Positions 34,131-45,679 of a DNA stretch of 64,000 nucleotides are shown here, piece after piece. The position numbers and the translations under genes were made by a program. Where the stretch lies: positions 430,318,319 to 430,382,318 of the forward strand of contig NC_066584.1 in assembly GCF_024323335.1 (NCBI RefSeq), written 5' to 3'. Numbering within the stretch: position 1 is the stretch's first letter; each line of letters starts with the position of its first letter. The notes beneath the pieces were generated by a model. The model was given only the letters and a program-made list of their open reading frames with translations, was not told the origin of the DNA and ran no database searches. Source of the DNA: Lathyrus oleraceus (taxonomy: Eukaryota; Streptophyta; Magnoliopsida; Fabales; Fabaceae).

Positions 34131-34535
34131 TGTCACTTACCAATAGTATTTTTTGTTTGATGGGCTGAGAAATGTAGGTTCTTCTTATATAGAAAAAAAC
34201 CTCAGCGTGTGTGTATAATGTGATAAGCACAAATGGAAAATAATATTTAAACATGTTTGTAATTCTATTAAAGTCAACTTTTTCAATAAGTTAAAGATTG
34301 TGATTAAAAAAAGTTAATAAATTATAATCAACCTTGATTTTTTGACTTTTTTTAATCACAATATTTAATTTATTGAAAAATTTAACTTTAATAGAACAAC
34401 AAACATGTTTAAATATTATTTTCCATTTTCCATTTGTGCTTATCACATTATATAAGAACGTTGAAGTTTTTTTCTATATAAGAAGAACCTACATCTCTCA
34501 ACCCATCAAACAAAATGTACTATTGGTGAGTGACA

Positions 34536-34652
34536 ATGACGAACTTCCTCGAAGATGACAATGTCAGCTTCTCTTCTTCTTCACCAACACATGCTCTAGA
34601 GCCTCGAGTTTTACTGTATATGGTAGATTTCCGTCTAAACACAGAAGAATAA
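34536..34652 (+). pseudogene. Plus-arm ORF, frameshifted type II (38 aa)
   Basis: Same missing A as at 26422, with VSFSSSS in the serine run. Confidence 0.38.
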
Positions 34653-35163
34653 AGACTTGTGCTTGTGGATATAGAAGCATCACAAATTGCATTCCCCCTG
34701 AACTTAGAAGAATAAGGACCCGTGCTTATGGAAACAAAAGCATCACAAATTGCAGCCCAACCCCAGAAGAATAAGTAATTGGAATGTGGTTGATGATGAC
34801 AGAATTACTTTTGCCAATGAAAAGGGTTTTTTTAACTCCATTTTAATAATGTTTAACTGTTTTTTAAAGATATTATTTTGATTAACAGTGTGGCGTAACT
34901 AATTGATATAACTAATTGATATGAATGTTGATACCTTAGAAATGCGTAACTATTTGATATGAATGTTGATACCTTACAAATGAAGTATGAATGTTGATAC
35001 CTTAGAAATGAAGCCAGTTTAACAAGTATCAAGATAAATCAGTTTTATTGTGCTTTTTTTATAGTTTTGTTAAATTGGCTCCGTTTCTAAGGTATCAACA
35101 TTCATATCAATTAGTTACGCGACACTGTTAATAAAAAGAATAGCTTTCAAAAATAGATAAACA

Positions 35164-35481
35164 TTATTGAAATGAACTAAAAAAATAACCTTTTTCATTG
35201 GCAGAAGTATTTCTGTCATCATCAACCACATTCCAATTACTTATTCTTCGGGAGGCTGGGCTGCAATTTGTGATGCTTCTGTTTCCATAAGCACGCGTTC
35301 TTATTCTTCTGAGTTCAGACGGAAAGCAATTTGTGATGCTTCTGTTTCTATAAGAACGAGTCCTTATTCTTCTCAGTTCATACTGAAATCTACCATATAC
35401 AGTAAAATCTCGAGCCTCTTGAGCATCTGTTGGTGAAGAAGAAAAGGAGCTGACATTGTCGTTTTCAAGGAAGTTCATCAT
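35164..35481 (-). CDS. Minus-arm ORF, 105 aa
   Basis: END subtype, almost the same as the copy at 32461, two units to the left. Confidence 0.37.
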   Translation of the reverse strand: MMNFLENDNVSSFSSSPTDAQEARDFTVYGRFQYELRRIRTRSYRNRSITNCFPSELRRIRTRAYGNRSITNCSPASRRISNWNVVDDDRNTSANEKGYFFSSFQ

Positions 35482-35886
35482 TGTCACTCACTAATAGTAT
35501 TTTTTGTTTGATGGGCTGAGAAATGTAGGTTCTTCTTATATAGAAAAAAACCTCAGCGTGTGTATATAATGTGATAAGCACAAATGGAAAATAATATTTA
35601 AACATGTTTGTAATTCTATTAAAGTCAAATTTTTGAATAAGTTAAAGATTGTGATTAAAAAAAGTCAATAAATTATAATCACCCTTGATTTTTTGACTTT
35701 TTTTAATCATAATATTTAATTTATTGAAAAATTTAACTTTAATAGAACAACAAACATGTTTAAATATTATTTTCCATTTTCTATTTGTGCTTATCACATT
35801 ATATAAGAACGTTGAAGTTTTTTTCTATATAAGAAAAACCTACATCTCTCAACCCATCAAACAAAAAATACTATTGGTGAGTGACA

Positions 35887-36234
35887 ATGACGAACTTCCT
35901 CGAAGATGACAATGTCAGCTCCTCTTCTTCTTCACCAACACATGCTCAAGAGCCTCGAGATTTTACTGTATATGGTAGATTTCTGTCTAAACACAGAAGA
36001 ATAAAGACTGGTGCTTGTGGATATAGAAGCATCACAAATTGCATTCCCCCTGAACTTAGAAGAATAAGGACTCGTGCTTATGGAAACAAAAGCATCACAA
36101 ATTGCAGCCCAACCCCCAGAAGAATAAGTAATTGGAATGTGGTTGATGATGACAGAATTACTTCTGCCAATGAAAAGAGTTTTTTTTACTTCATTTTAAT
36201 AATGTTTATCTGTTTTTTAAAGATATTATTTTGA
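35887..36234 (+). CDS. Plus-arm ORF, 115 aa, next to the Ogre insertion
   Basis: Full frame. The 19.4 kb retrotransposon begins 11 bp past its stop codon, so its natural 3' flank is now the 5' LTR. Confidence 0.38.
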   Translation: MTNFLEDDNVSSSSSSPTHAQEPRDFTVYGRFLSKHRRIKTGACGYRSITNCIPPELRRIRTRAYGNKSITNCSPTPRRISNWNVVDDDRITSANEKSFFYFILIMFICFLKILF

Positions 36235-36240
36235 TTAATA

Positions 36241-36245
36241 GTGTG
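36241..36245. repeat. Target-site duplication of Ogre element, left (GTGTG)
   Basis: GTGTG before TGTAGCACC, repeated at 55635-55639. Confidence 0.9.
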
Positions 36246-39200
36246 TGTAGCACCTCAAATTTGCACCTATCATTGTACATACATTTTCATGTTAGGTCAT
36301 AGCGTATCATGGTCCACTGCATAGCATTGCATTGCCTCTTTTGCCTCAAATGCAAGCCAATCAAGAAATTAGGTCAAACTGGTCAGGAAATCAGTCAGTC
36401 AAAGCAGTGGATGGTGGCCATTCTTGTGGAATTTGGGCACCATGATCAACAATCAAGAGTCCATACAACTTGGGACATCATTTGAAGTCAAGGTCTCAAG
36501 GAATTAGGGTTTGGAATTCATCAGAAGAGGTTCAGTCATCCAAAACCCTAGAAAAGTCAACTGTTGGTCAACTGTTCATTTAATCAGTGATTTGATAATG
36601 GGAAATGGTTTGGGAGATCTTATTCATGTCCAAATAGTCTTCATATATCATGTCAAACACCATCATGGAAGAATTTGAAGCCAGATTAGAAATTTCCAAA
36701 AATGGAAACTGGACCTGTAACTAAAACTTACTAAAAATGGAAAGTCTTGATCCTCAAAATTACATCATGATACAAGCTCCAAATGAATTTTTTCCCAACA
36801 TGAAAGTTGAAGATCTTGTTCTCCCATTTCCAAAAAGTCCAAGAACTCTTAATTCCCATGTGTGGTTGGCAAGTTATGATCGAATCGATTTCAGAAATTC
36901 TTGAACTTCAAAAGGCCATATCTCCCAAACCATTTGGCCAATTTGGGTGGGGTTTTTTCCTACAAGTCACATTTGATCCCCTCTTTCCAAAAATATAAAT
37001 TTCATGAGCCAAAACATTGCCAATCAAAATGGCATTTTTGAACCTAGCATATGTGAAATTCAAGTTTGACCAAGAGTTGACTTTTTGATTTAATCATCTT
37101 TAAACCATTTGGCCAATTAAAATAGTTCAGAAATATGGTTTTAAATATGTTTGGCAAGTCAAATTATGCAGTACACATGGCCATGCTTAACTTGCTTGAA
37201 AATTGGCCACAAGTACACTTTTTTTCACCAAATCTATCCCACCATTCCATGGGCCATGCTTGGTACCTCTCATAGCAGAATTTTAACATCATTTTCTGTC
37301 ATGGTGAACACAAGTTGCAGCCTAAAACCAACAGCAAAAGAAAAGCCATTCCTTGCTTGCTTGAAATTGGGAAGAAAGTACAAATGCAACCACCACATCT
37401 CACATATCCATGGGCCATGCCTTGTACCACAAAACAGTGATTGTGAACCTCATTTTCTGTCATGAGAAACCAATAGCAGCCACAAGCCATGAGACTGCAC
37501 ACAGAACTCACTCATGCTAAAATCCTCACTCTCTCTCATTTTGGCTCCATTTTGAATATTTGCTAAGAATCCTCATAGAACTTGCCTTGTTTTTCTTTTG
37601 TTCCAATACACATAAGCCTGCTGAAGCACTGTCAAAAACCAGCAAAAGAGCCTTTAATCTCATTTTCACATTTCATTCAAAAAAGCCACAAAATAGCCAA
37701 AACATGACAGCTCTTGTTCTAAGCATTTGTTGATCAAAAGAGCATTGCAAACACATCTCAAATGTCACATAGCAAATGTCCAAAGCCTCAAAACCTGCAG
37801 AAAACATCAAGAACTCAAAATCACTTTTCAACTTGTCACATTGTGTCAAATTTGCATTTTCAAAGCTACTTTCATTCTCAAGTCATTCCAAGCTTAGCAA
37901 ATTAGTTTGTCATGGTCCATAGGGTATATTGAAGCTGTCTCAAACCTCCATTGCTCACTGTTTGAAAATCAAAAACATCACCATTCTCAAAAATCAAGCA
38001 AAACCAGTTCAGTGGCCATCTTCATTACCAGCTTGATTCAGGTTCAAGTAAGGTGTCAAACAGCTTGCCTTGGACCCTTTGAAGCTATTTGGATACCTGT
38101 CAAGCATTGAAAGCATCTCCAGCATCACATTCAACATTGCCCTGTTCAGTTGGGATTTTGAGAAAAAACCAAGCATCCACAAGCCAAAGGACCTTCATCA
38201 TTCATCATTTGGGACCTTAAGGGACATCTGTTTCAGGCCAAAAGCATCAAACAGCCATTGCATCTCATCTGCCTTTCCACTTTGGTAAAAATTCGACTTC
38301 CTTGTTTATTAAAATTGATACATGCTTTGGAAAGGTCCTTTTATGCTGAGCTCAACAGTGGTTTTAGTTTTAAGAATGGTTTAGTGTGTAGCAAGTTATG
38401 TTGAATTGAATGTTGGTGATCCAAACTTGTTTTGCATGTTTCTTTTTGCCCAGCTCGATTTAATGAAAACCAATGATAGATTTAGGTTGTATGTTGTTTG
38501 ATGATCACAATGGTATAATCAATTGCTGTTTTTGAGCCAATCCATTTTCCACGATTTTTGGAAGAGATGAACAAGCTTACTGTACACGAAACCCTAGCTT
38601 CAAAATGCATTTTCCAGATTTTTCTCATGTTTCACGTATGCATGGCGTTTTGTTCACTGTTGCGTGGCCAACAGCCAATCAGATTATTTCTTTTCAGCCC
38701 CCTAAACGCAGCGTTTCACTTACTTTTCCAGGGAATTACAAAAATGCCACTCAGCGTGGCATGTGACACATTGAACCATGTTATTTTTTCATTATTATTT
38801 CACTTAATCACTCAAACTTCCAAAAATCATAACTTGTCCAATTTTAACCCAAAAATCATGGGGCTTTTTGCATTGTCTTCCTTATGACCTCTACTTTTTA
38901 TCATATTTTTTCTAGAATTTTGTGATCATTGGTTTTTGTTTGGCATATTGGTTTGTGACATGTATGCATATTTTGTACCTTTTGCCAAAACAATTGTGAA
39001 ATGATGAGAATGTATCCAATGGCTCCCAAATTTTTTGTGCTTAAACTAGACACACTCATGGTGATTTTGGTATAGAGTTTGTGAATTTATCATTTGTGGT
39101 TTGTGAGTTATGATTTTTTGAATTAGGGTGTGACAATTTGTGTCACACCATTGATGTCCAACTTCATGATTTTTGTATCCATACTTCTTGACCTCCAATT

Positions 39201-41963
39201 GATCTGATTTTTTGCATGAACCTACTTTTGTATGTCTAGTTTACATGTGAATTTTCTTGGAATTATTTGTGGCATTTCCTAATTGTTTAAGATTTTCTCC
39301 CCTGCCTGGTCATATGTTGACTTTTTGTGACACTTGTTCCCATTTCATTTGTGAAATTCTCATGCTTTATTAGATGGACTTGAAATTTTACATGAGATAA
39401 CTAGACATCCCAATATTTGCCATGGTTTTAGTCCCATTCATTTATCATATGCCATCTCTGATTTATGATTTTTCTAAGTTGATGCATGTTTGGTTGACTT
39501 CTTTGAGCATGTTCAAAATTGCTTTGACTTTCTGATTTTCATTGACTGCCTTCCACTTGTCCAAATGAGATGAAATTTGACATGCTTACCATGCTGTGGG
39601 TTGTGATTGATCATGATTTATTTGGTGATTTTTGGAAATGTTTAAGATTGCTTTTGAGTTAAGTCTTGCTGTTGACTTCTATGAGCTTCTAAATGCCATG
39701 CTCTGACCTAATTTGTTCATGAAATGATGATGATGATTGATATGAACATGAACCCAATTGGTTTTGCTTCTTGAATGTTTGAACATGATTTTGGATACTC
39801 ATCCTTTGCTGTTTTGACTTCTTATTCTCTTTTGACCCTAGGCTTGTCCTAGAGGTCCTGTTACTCACCTTTGAGCTTGTGTTTTCAGGTTGACCATCAA
39901 ATGGCCATTGAGACCACTTCTTTTTGATTGAGCTTGCCTAAATATCATTGTCCAACATGTTTGTTTTGTAGGTGGCTTGGCTCACATGCCTTAAGCCTTG
40001 TGCCTTGCACATTCACTTGCTTGTGTTGACCAGTTGACATCTGTTTCATCTTGATTTAACTTTGACATGTATATTAACTGTGCTTGACTGATTTCAGGTA
40101 CTTTAGTTGCTTTTAGTTCCCTGTGAACTTTGCTTTGCTCTGCTTAAGAGCAATTTGCTTGAGGTATAATTTCTCATCTCCATGTAGTCTGGAAGACCTG
40201 GCCTGTTACTTGGCCAGGCAACTGTCTGAAGTCCTCCTTAAGAGGCAATGTTTGTGATTGTTTAATTTTGTCCTTGCATAGAGTCAAAGTCCTCCTAAGT
40301 GAAGAGGCAATTGGCAGAACCCAAGGGATAAGCAACCTATCCCCTGCTATTCAGTGTGTCTTCTGTTTTGCTTACACCATTGTGTTGATGCATTACAGAT
40401 AAAAACCCAAGATCTTGTGCAATTGCACAGTTGAGTCAGTTTTAAATGTGTAGAAGGGTTCCCCCTTTCTGAACCCACACATTCTTGTCTTGAGCTCTCC
40501 CAGGCCAGGGATAAGAGCTGTGAAGTCTTATCTTCACTCACCTTTCATCTGCTTCACCTTAGCCCCTCAATGGCAAGGTTAAGAGCAACACTCACCCAGT
40601 TCCAGAGGTTTGTTTGTTGAGGTTGATATGACCCCTCGACTAAAACCTAACCCTTGTTTGAGCCACTTGCTTGTGTATAGTATGTGCTATCTGTGCTTGT
40701 AGGATTGTTTGACTTGCTTCCTGTGCAAGTTAGGATTGTTTGACTTGCTTCCTGTGCAAGTTAGGATTGTTTGACTTGCTTCCTGTGCAAGTTAGGATTG
40801 TTTGACTTGCTTCCTGTGCAAGTTAGGTTTAGTTTAGGCTTGCTTCCTGTGCAAGTAGGTTTTGCTTGGTTTGCTTCCTGTGCAAGTTAAGTGTGTGTGT
40901 GGCTTGCTTCCTGTGCAAGTCATGTTTAGGATAGGCTGGCTCCCTGTGCCAGTTAGCTAGAAACCTTAACTTAGGGATGAATTTGCATGATAACATCTAG
41001 GCTCGAGTCGTAGTCTCCCTAGTTGTGTCTCCCTCTGTTATCTGGTTAGGCTAGTCCTTTATCCCTCCGTAGGGGAACTACATCGCCCTGATCTTCACAC
41101 CAGATGAAGTATGTAGGCAGGAGATTGAGCTGATCTCTCCGGGCGCCCTTTTCTTTTTTGTGTGTGTTGTCTGACAGTTGCTAGGCTCGAGTGCCTGACT
41201 CCTTAGCAATTTGTTGTCTGTTTGTTTGAGTGTGTGCTTGACAGTTATAGGCTCGAGTCCCCGACTCCCTATTAACTTGTTGCCTTGTTGTGTGCTTGGA
41301 AGCTGATGTAAGTCCATCGAGTGGCAGTTAGGTTCCAGTGTGCGTGTGTTTGGTTCGGATGCTGATGTAAGTCCAGTGATTGGCATTCAGGCTCCATGTT
41401 TGCCTTCTTGAGTGCGTTTAGGTTCGGATGCTGATGTAAGCCCAACGATTGGCATTCAGGCTCCACGTTTGCCTTTGCCTGTGTTTGTTTGTGTGCGTGT
41501 CAGCCGAGCTACGAATGCTCTGATTCTTCTCTCGTCCGAGAAGATACGTATGCATAGGATGCGATATCCTAGCGAGCATGTGTCGTCTCCCCAGTCCGAA
41601 CTACTTCGACTCTGATGTCTATGCTTGATAGACTAAGTAGGCCCAGGATGCGATATCCTGCCGAGTCTGTCTTGTTTGTTTTCTTGTGTCTCTTTCAGCC
41701 AGTGTGTGTGTGTGTTTGAGCAGTGTTTTAGCAACCATTTCCTTCCTTTTGTGCGTGGATCCCGTAGAGTACTACGGATGCGTAGGGGTGCTAATACCTT
41801 CCCTTCGCATAACCGACTCCCGAACCCATACTCTTTGGTCGCGAGACCATGTTCTTTCCTAGGTTTACTCTGAGCGTTTCCTTTCCCTCTTTTGGGATAA
41901 ATAACGCACGGTGGCGGCTCTGTTGTTTCTTCTTTTCCCGCCGGTTTTTCGCGTGATGCGACA
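36246..41963 (+). repeat. 5' LTR of the Ogre-type element
   Basis: 5,718 bp, starting TGTAGCACC and ending GCGACA. It contains the minisatellite at 40701-40824 and the block near 40200-40262 shared, inverted, with the solo LTR. Short open frames up to 109 codons are present in both LTRs but show no recognisable domain. A TATA box could not be fixed with confidence. Confidence 0.95.
40701..40955. repeat. 31-bp minisatellite in 5' LTR
   Basis: Four copies in perfect register of a 31-bp unit containing GACTTGCTTCCTGTGCAAG, starting at 40701, 40732, 40763 and 40794. About four shorter degenerate copies with CTTCCTGTGCAAG follow up to about 40950. TTGCTTCCTGTGCAA is itself nearly palindromic. Confidence 0.88.
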
Positions 41964-41965
41964 GC

Positions 41966-41983
41966 TGGCGACTCTGCTGGGGA
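41966..41983 (+). other. Primer-binding site (tRNA-Arg)
   Basis: TGGCGACTCTGCTGGGGA, two bases after the 5' LTR. Begins with TGG as expected for pairing to a tRNA CCA end, and is the tRNA-Arg site known for Ogre elements. Confidence 0.92.
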
Positions 41984-43125
41984 TACTAGAGAAGTTGACC
42001 TGTGCTGGTCCATCTTCCCTAAGCGAGTCTCTCCTAGCGCTCTCTAGGTTAGGGTTTTGGTTGCTTTGTGCTGTGTTTATTTATTGCATTCATTATTTAC
42101 TGTTTGCATTCATTGTCTTTTGTTCGCATTTATGTTTGTAATTATGTTTGCATTCATATTCATCTGTTCACCTGGCTGTGCTGTCTGTGTTTCTCTGTTT
42201 GGGGGTGGGAGTTACTTGAGGTAAAAGGCCCAATACCCAGGCTATGAGTGAAATCTAGGACACTTAGGAATAGAGTGATTCATGGGAAGCGGGTGGTATT
42301 GCGCCACTTAGAAGAACATTGATATCACGAGCAGTTCAGACCCTGGTGGGACATTATCGTTACACACTTCGGGTGTGTATATGATGATGTTCTACGAAAG
42401 GTTATTTATGCTGCGTTTCTCTTCGACTTTACCCTGACCTAGATAACACCCGTGAGTGGGGAGGGTTTGATCATTACAGGTACAGTTGCTGATTGGTTGG
42501 TGATTTGTTGGTGACTCTTGGTACTGATGGTGACTGTGAATTATGGGGCATTTGTTTCTGGGACGCCAGAGTTCTGTCCGTGGTTTATCAGCGGGTTCCG
42601 TTTATTTCGGATCCCCGGGCTGAGTTGGGAGTACTCGTTCAGAGGATCTGTCTGTCACCCGTTCAGTGGTTGTTCCTGTGAAGATGGTGATATAATCTCC
42701 GGTTCCGTTTATTTCGGAACCCCCCAAGTTGGATTTATGGTGACTTGATCCCACAGATATGACTGGTTCAGAGAAGTGTTGGGCTTTCAGATGACTTGGT
42801 GGCACAAGGGCCTGCATTCATGCATTTGCATCATATCATCTCGCATTCATCTGCATTCAACTCATGTCTGTCCGTACTCAGGGTCCATTATTTTTTAAAT
42901 TAAAAACCCCGGTTGAGAGACATCCAGATGTCAAAATGTTGTTGATTAAATTTTATCTGTCTCAATGAAACCAGAAAAAAAAAGGACTGAATGTTCCTAG
43001 TATGGACAGACATTGCATGTGTGAGTCATACTAACCCATTTGCTGTTTTGTAGGTTTCAGTATTCAACCAGTACGCATAGCTCGTCTGTTCAGATAACCT
43101 GCTGGGGGTCAACAAATCCAGGCTG
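41984..43125 (+). other. Ogre leader between PBS and gag
   Basis: 1.1 kb without a convincing coding region. The extra ORF that full Ogre elements carry before gag is not visible; only short open frames with no similarity I can name are present (for example 42493-42748). It has AT-rich TTTGCATTCAT-like repeats near 42080-42160 and again near 42820-42860. Confidence 0.6.
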
Positions 43126-44418
43126 ATGGATCTTCTCAACGCCGATATCCTTGGACTGAAAGAGATGATGAGGGAGTTGTTCAGTGTTGTGCAAGGACTT
43201 GCCTTGGGGCAGAAAGCCATGTTTGAAAGATTGGAAAGGATCGAGAAATGGCTGGTAGTGGAGAAAGTCCAGGGGAAGGCTCCGTCCTCCGAAGTGAACA
43301 AACCTTCTGGTACTGTAGCAAGGAAATCCTCCGACAGTGGTCCATTCAAGAGGGAAGTTGAGCCAGTTGGTGTGCCTGCGAAGAAGAAACGTAGTAAAGA
43401 TCGTTATCATCCTTATGCTGCCACTGCAACCACTCCTGTCAGCAATCCACCTGCTCAACAGCAACAACTGCCACCTCAACAGAAGACACCGGGAGTTAAG
43501 AGCCAGGTGAAGAAGAAGAAAGAGGATCGTCAGTTTGAGGAACCACCCGTGACTTACGCCCTTCTGTTCCAAAGGTTGATGGATCTTGCTTTAGTACGGC
43601 CAAGGATATTGATTCCCATAGAACAGCAGAAGAGGCCACCAAACTATGATGAGAATGCCAAGTGCGAGTTTCACTCTGGGGCACCCGGACACAACATTGA
43701 GGGCTGTAGAGCTTTTAAGCATGTCGTCCAGGACATGGTGGACTCCGAGACCATTAACTTGGCCCAGATTATGAAGGGGGATGTCAACCCTGCGCCCAGA
43801 AGGGATCCTGTAAAAGTCAAGATGGTGAAGAAGGCCAAGAAAGGATTGGAGATGACTGAGGAGGATCAGCTAAAGGTTCCAATGGCTGTGGTCCCAAAAC
43901 CTCTGGAACAGGATGGAGTTTTCCCTGTTAGTGATGATTCTTGTGCGATCGTCACCATAGAGGGGAGTGTATTGATGAAAGACACGACCCAGAAGATGAA
44001 GGAAGTAGAAATGGACGATGTAAGGTGTGGAGCACCCCGTCTGGCAGTTGAAACCGTCCAAGTAGAGAAGGCCTTTGTTGCGGAGAAAGAGAAGAAGTTG
44101 TCCATTTCTTCTTATAAACAAGCTCTGGAAGTGGTGAAAAACAAAGAGGCGCAAGGCTGGGGAAGGATCATTGACATCGTGATAAAAGCAGACATGTTTG
44201 GAGTCGGTTATCAGCCGGGTCAAGAGTCGTCTAGACCAAATAGAGGATGTCGCCCACCATACACCTTCGTCAGTGCAGGGATGTTGGATCCTGGTCATGC
44301 CCGTTCAGTGGGTGAAGATGTTGACAGCAACCGCGAGCTTGAGGCGTGGATAAAGTCGTGCGTACCAGGCAACTGGAAGGCCTCCAAAAGCATCACTGTC
44401 ACTCATCCAGGAGTGTAG
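43126..44418 (+). CDS. Truncated Gag-protease ORF of Ogre type, 430 aa
   Basis: Structural polyprotein of a Ty3/gypsy Tat-lineage element. Residues 1-50 are heptad-like (LKEMMRELFSVV...FERLERIEKW), then comes a basic linker and a Pro/Gln-rich stretch near 105-125. VTYALLFQRLMDLALVRPR leads to a zinc-knuckle-like motif, C180, H183, H189, C194 (C-x2-H-x5-H-x4-C), followed by FKHVVQDMVDS. That is the usual Gag end of this lineage. The large capsid part expected before the Gln-rich stretch is missing. After about residue 265 the sequence resembles the flanks of the protease but lacks the catalytic core. The C-terminus (SISSYKQALEVV...GWGRIIDI, then SAGMLDPG) matches the protease-to-RT linker. Both losses kept the frame, while the downstream pol region did not stay open. 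ATG chosen as the first in frame. Confidence 0.78.
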   Translation: MDLLNADILGLKEMMRELFSVVQGLALGQKAMFERLERIEKWLVVEKVQGKAPSSEVNKPSGTVARKSSDSGPFKREVEPVGVPAKKKRSKDRYHPYAATATTPVSNPPAQQQQLPPQQKTPGVKSQVKKKKEDRQFEEPPVTYALLFQRLMDLALVRPRILIPIEQQKRPPNYDENAKCEFHSGAPGHNIEGCRAFKHVVQDMVDSETINLAQIMKGDVNPAPRRDPVKVKMVKKAKKGLEMTEEDQLKVPMAVVPKPLEQDGVFPVSDDSCAIVTIEGSVLMKDTTQKMKEVEMDDVRCGAPRLAVETVQVEKAFVAEKEKKLSISSYKQALEVVKNKEAQGWGRIIDIVIKADMFGVGYQPGQESSRPNRGCRPPYTFVSAGMLDPGHARSVGEDVDSNRELEAWIKSCVPGNWKASKSITVTHPGV

Positions 44419-44690
44419 TATTTCTGTGTTTTAATATTGTTTGCATGAAAGCCGTACGTTTTGCCCGAAGCGTACTGGTCCATTGTAAGGGCCACCTCAT
44501 GTGTTTCATTTTGCAACATTTTGCATCAGTAATAAATGGATGTTTTTTGTAATTAAAGGCGGCGTTCCCTGTTTTTCACTTTTTGCAGTTTTAAAAAATA
44601 AAATAAAAATGGCAATGTTTTTATTCTCTTTCCTTTCGATTCATTTGGTTCCGACCTTAAAAGTGATTCTCTCGAGCTCATCGATAACAA
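44419..44690 (+). other. Gag-pro to pol gap, probable Ogre intron
   Basis: Stop-rich, T-rich stretch between the gag/pro ORF and the first pol-like residues. Ogre elements are known to have an intron at this place whose splicing joins gag-pro with RT. A TTTTTGCAG acceptor-like site lies at about 44580-44588 and other pyrimidine tracts follow; a donor could not be chosen. Confidence 0.45.
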
Positions 44691-44691
44691 T

Positions 44692-45450
44692 TTGGTTACA
44701 CCTCTATATGACTTCGACAATCCAAGCTATCATGCCGAAGAAGAAGGCGCAGAAGATCGTGATCAGCTGGAATTAGCCAGGTTGTTGAAACAAGAGGAGA
44801 AGGTGATTCAACCGCGCAAGAAGCGAGTCAAGTTTGTCATCCCAGGTACCGCCAAGGTCAGAAGGGAAAGTGAAAGTTGAGGCCGCTTCAGAGGCAAGTC
44901 GAGAACAGAATGGTAGCCCTGTTAGAAGAGCAGGTTGATACGTATGCCTGATTGCATCTAAATACACCAGGGCGGAATACCAATGTTATGGGGCACGAGC
45001 TACCCTTAAGAGAAGACTGTCCTCCAGTGAAGCGGAAACTGGTGCTGAAAGATGAGAAGGTGTATGGACCACCAAGATGTGAACAGAGCTAATCTGAAGG
45101 ATGAATTCCCGGTACTTCACAATGAGGTATTGGTTGATTATATGGCTCAGGTCTCAGTGTTTATCTTCATGGACGGCTTCTTGGCCAAGACCAGATTGAA
45201 TTGTTGCCAGATGATATGAAGTAAACTAGGTCCATCACATAAGGGGCACCTTCTTGTTCTAAGTTAATGTCGTTCCGTCACATGAGGCCGGTGCCACGTA
45301 TCAGAGGTCTACGGTGACTTTGTTTCGTGATATGATTCATCGTGAAAGCAAATGCCATGTTGATGACATGATGGCAAAGTCCCAAGCAGAACAGGGGCAT
45401 CCGGTAGACTTGGGGCAAGTTGTTTGACCGTTTGAGCTAACTCATACTTT
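44692..45450 (+). pseudogene. Decayed pol: protease-RT spacer and reverse transcriptase
   Basis: Open at first (YDFDNPSYHAEEEG... to about 44880), the acidic spacer typical of Ogre pol. RT remnants follow in shifting frames: LPLREDCPPVKRKL near 45000-45040, NRANLKDEFPVLHNEVLVDYMAQ near 45084-45150, FMDGF near 45170, TLFRDMIHRES near 45319-45350. HVDDMMAK at 45356-45376 is the remains of the catalytic YxDD box, with His in place of Tyr. Several stops and frameshifts separate these pieces, so no enzyme can be made. Confidence 0.75.
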
Positions 45451-45541
45451 TGAGTCTGAATCAGTGCACTTATGGAGTGTTGTCCATCAAGCTACCGAGG
45501 CTTGTTGTGAGCGAATCAGAGGAATCGAGGTCGATCCTGCT

Positions 45542-45565
45542 AAAAAAAAAAAAAAAAAAAAAAAA
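45542..45565 (+). repeat. A24 run in RT remnant
   Basis: 24 consecutive A immediately after an EVDPAK-like RT segment; no target-site duplication or inserted element is visible next to it, so slippage expansion of a lysine codon run is the simplest reading. Confidence 0.85.
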
Positions 45566-45679
45566 GGGTAAGTTGTAGGAACCTCTGATTCCGATACCTC
45601 AGTGAAAGAAATAATTGTTAATCTGGTACTCGGCAGCCCTCGAGGGGTCTAGGAGGTGCGTACTGAGTTAGCATGACTA

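Larger units (their letters stand above)
24188..36245. repeat. Palindromic 1.35-kb satellite array, segment 3
   Basis: Array continues after the CACTA element; removing that element and one AAG copy restores a 1,353 bp spacing. Landmark copies are at 24340, 25694, 27048, 28401, 29755, 31107, 32459, 33812 and 35162, spaced 1350-1354 bp. Two unit subtypes are mixed here: one with an intact plus ORF and CACGTG in the junction, one with a frameshifted plus ORF and GCGTAAC at the same place. Partial 2.7 kb dimers are visible (31107-33811 resembles 33812-36245). Confidence 0.95.

Noticed and set aside
36807..38887. LTR frames of 60-109 codons, present in both LTRs
   Set aside because: Same in both LTRs only because these are near-identical; no domain or start context worth a gene call.
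43090..43572. 160-codon minus-strand frame over gag
   Set aside because: Antisense of the Gag-like ORF, which has lineage motifs on the plus strand.
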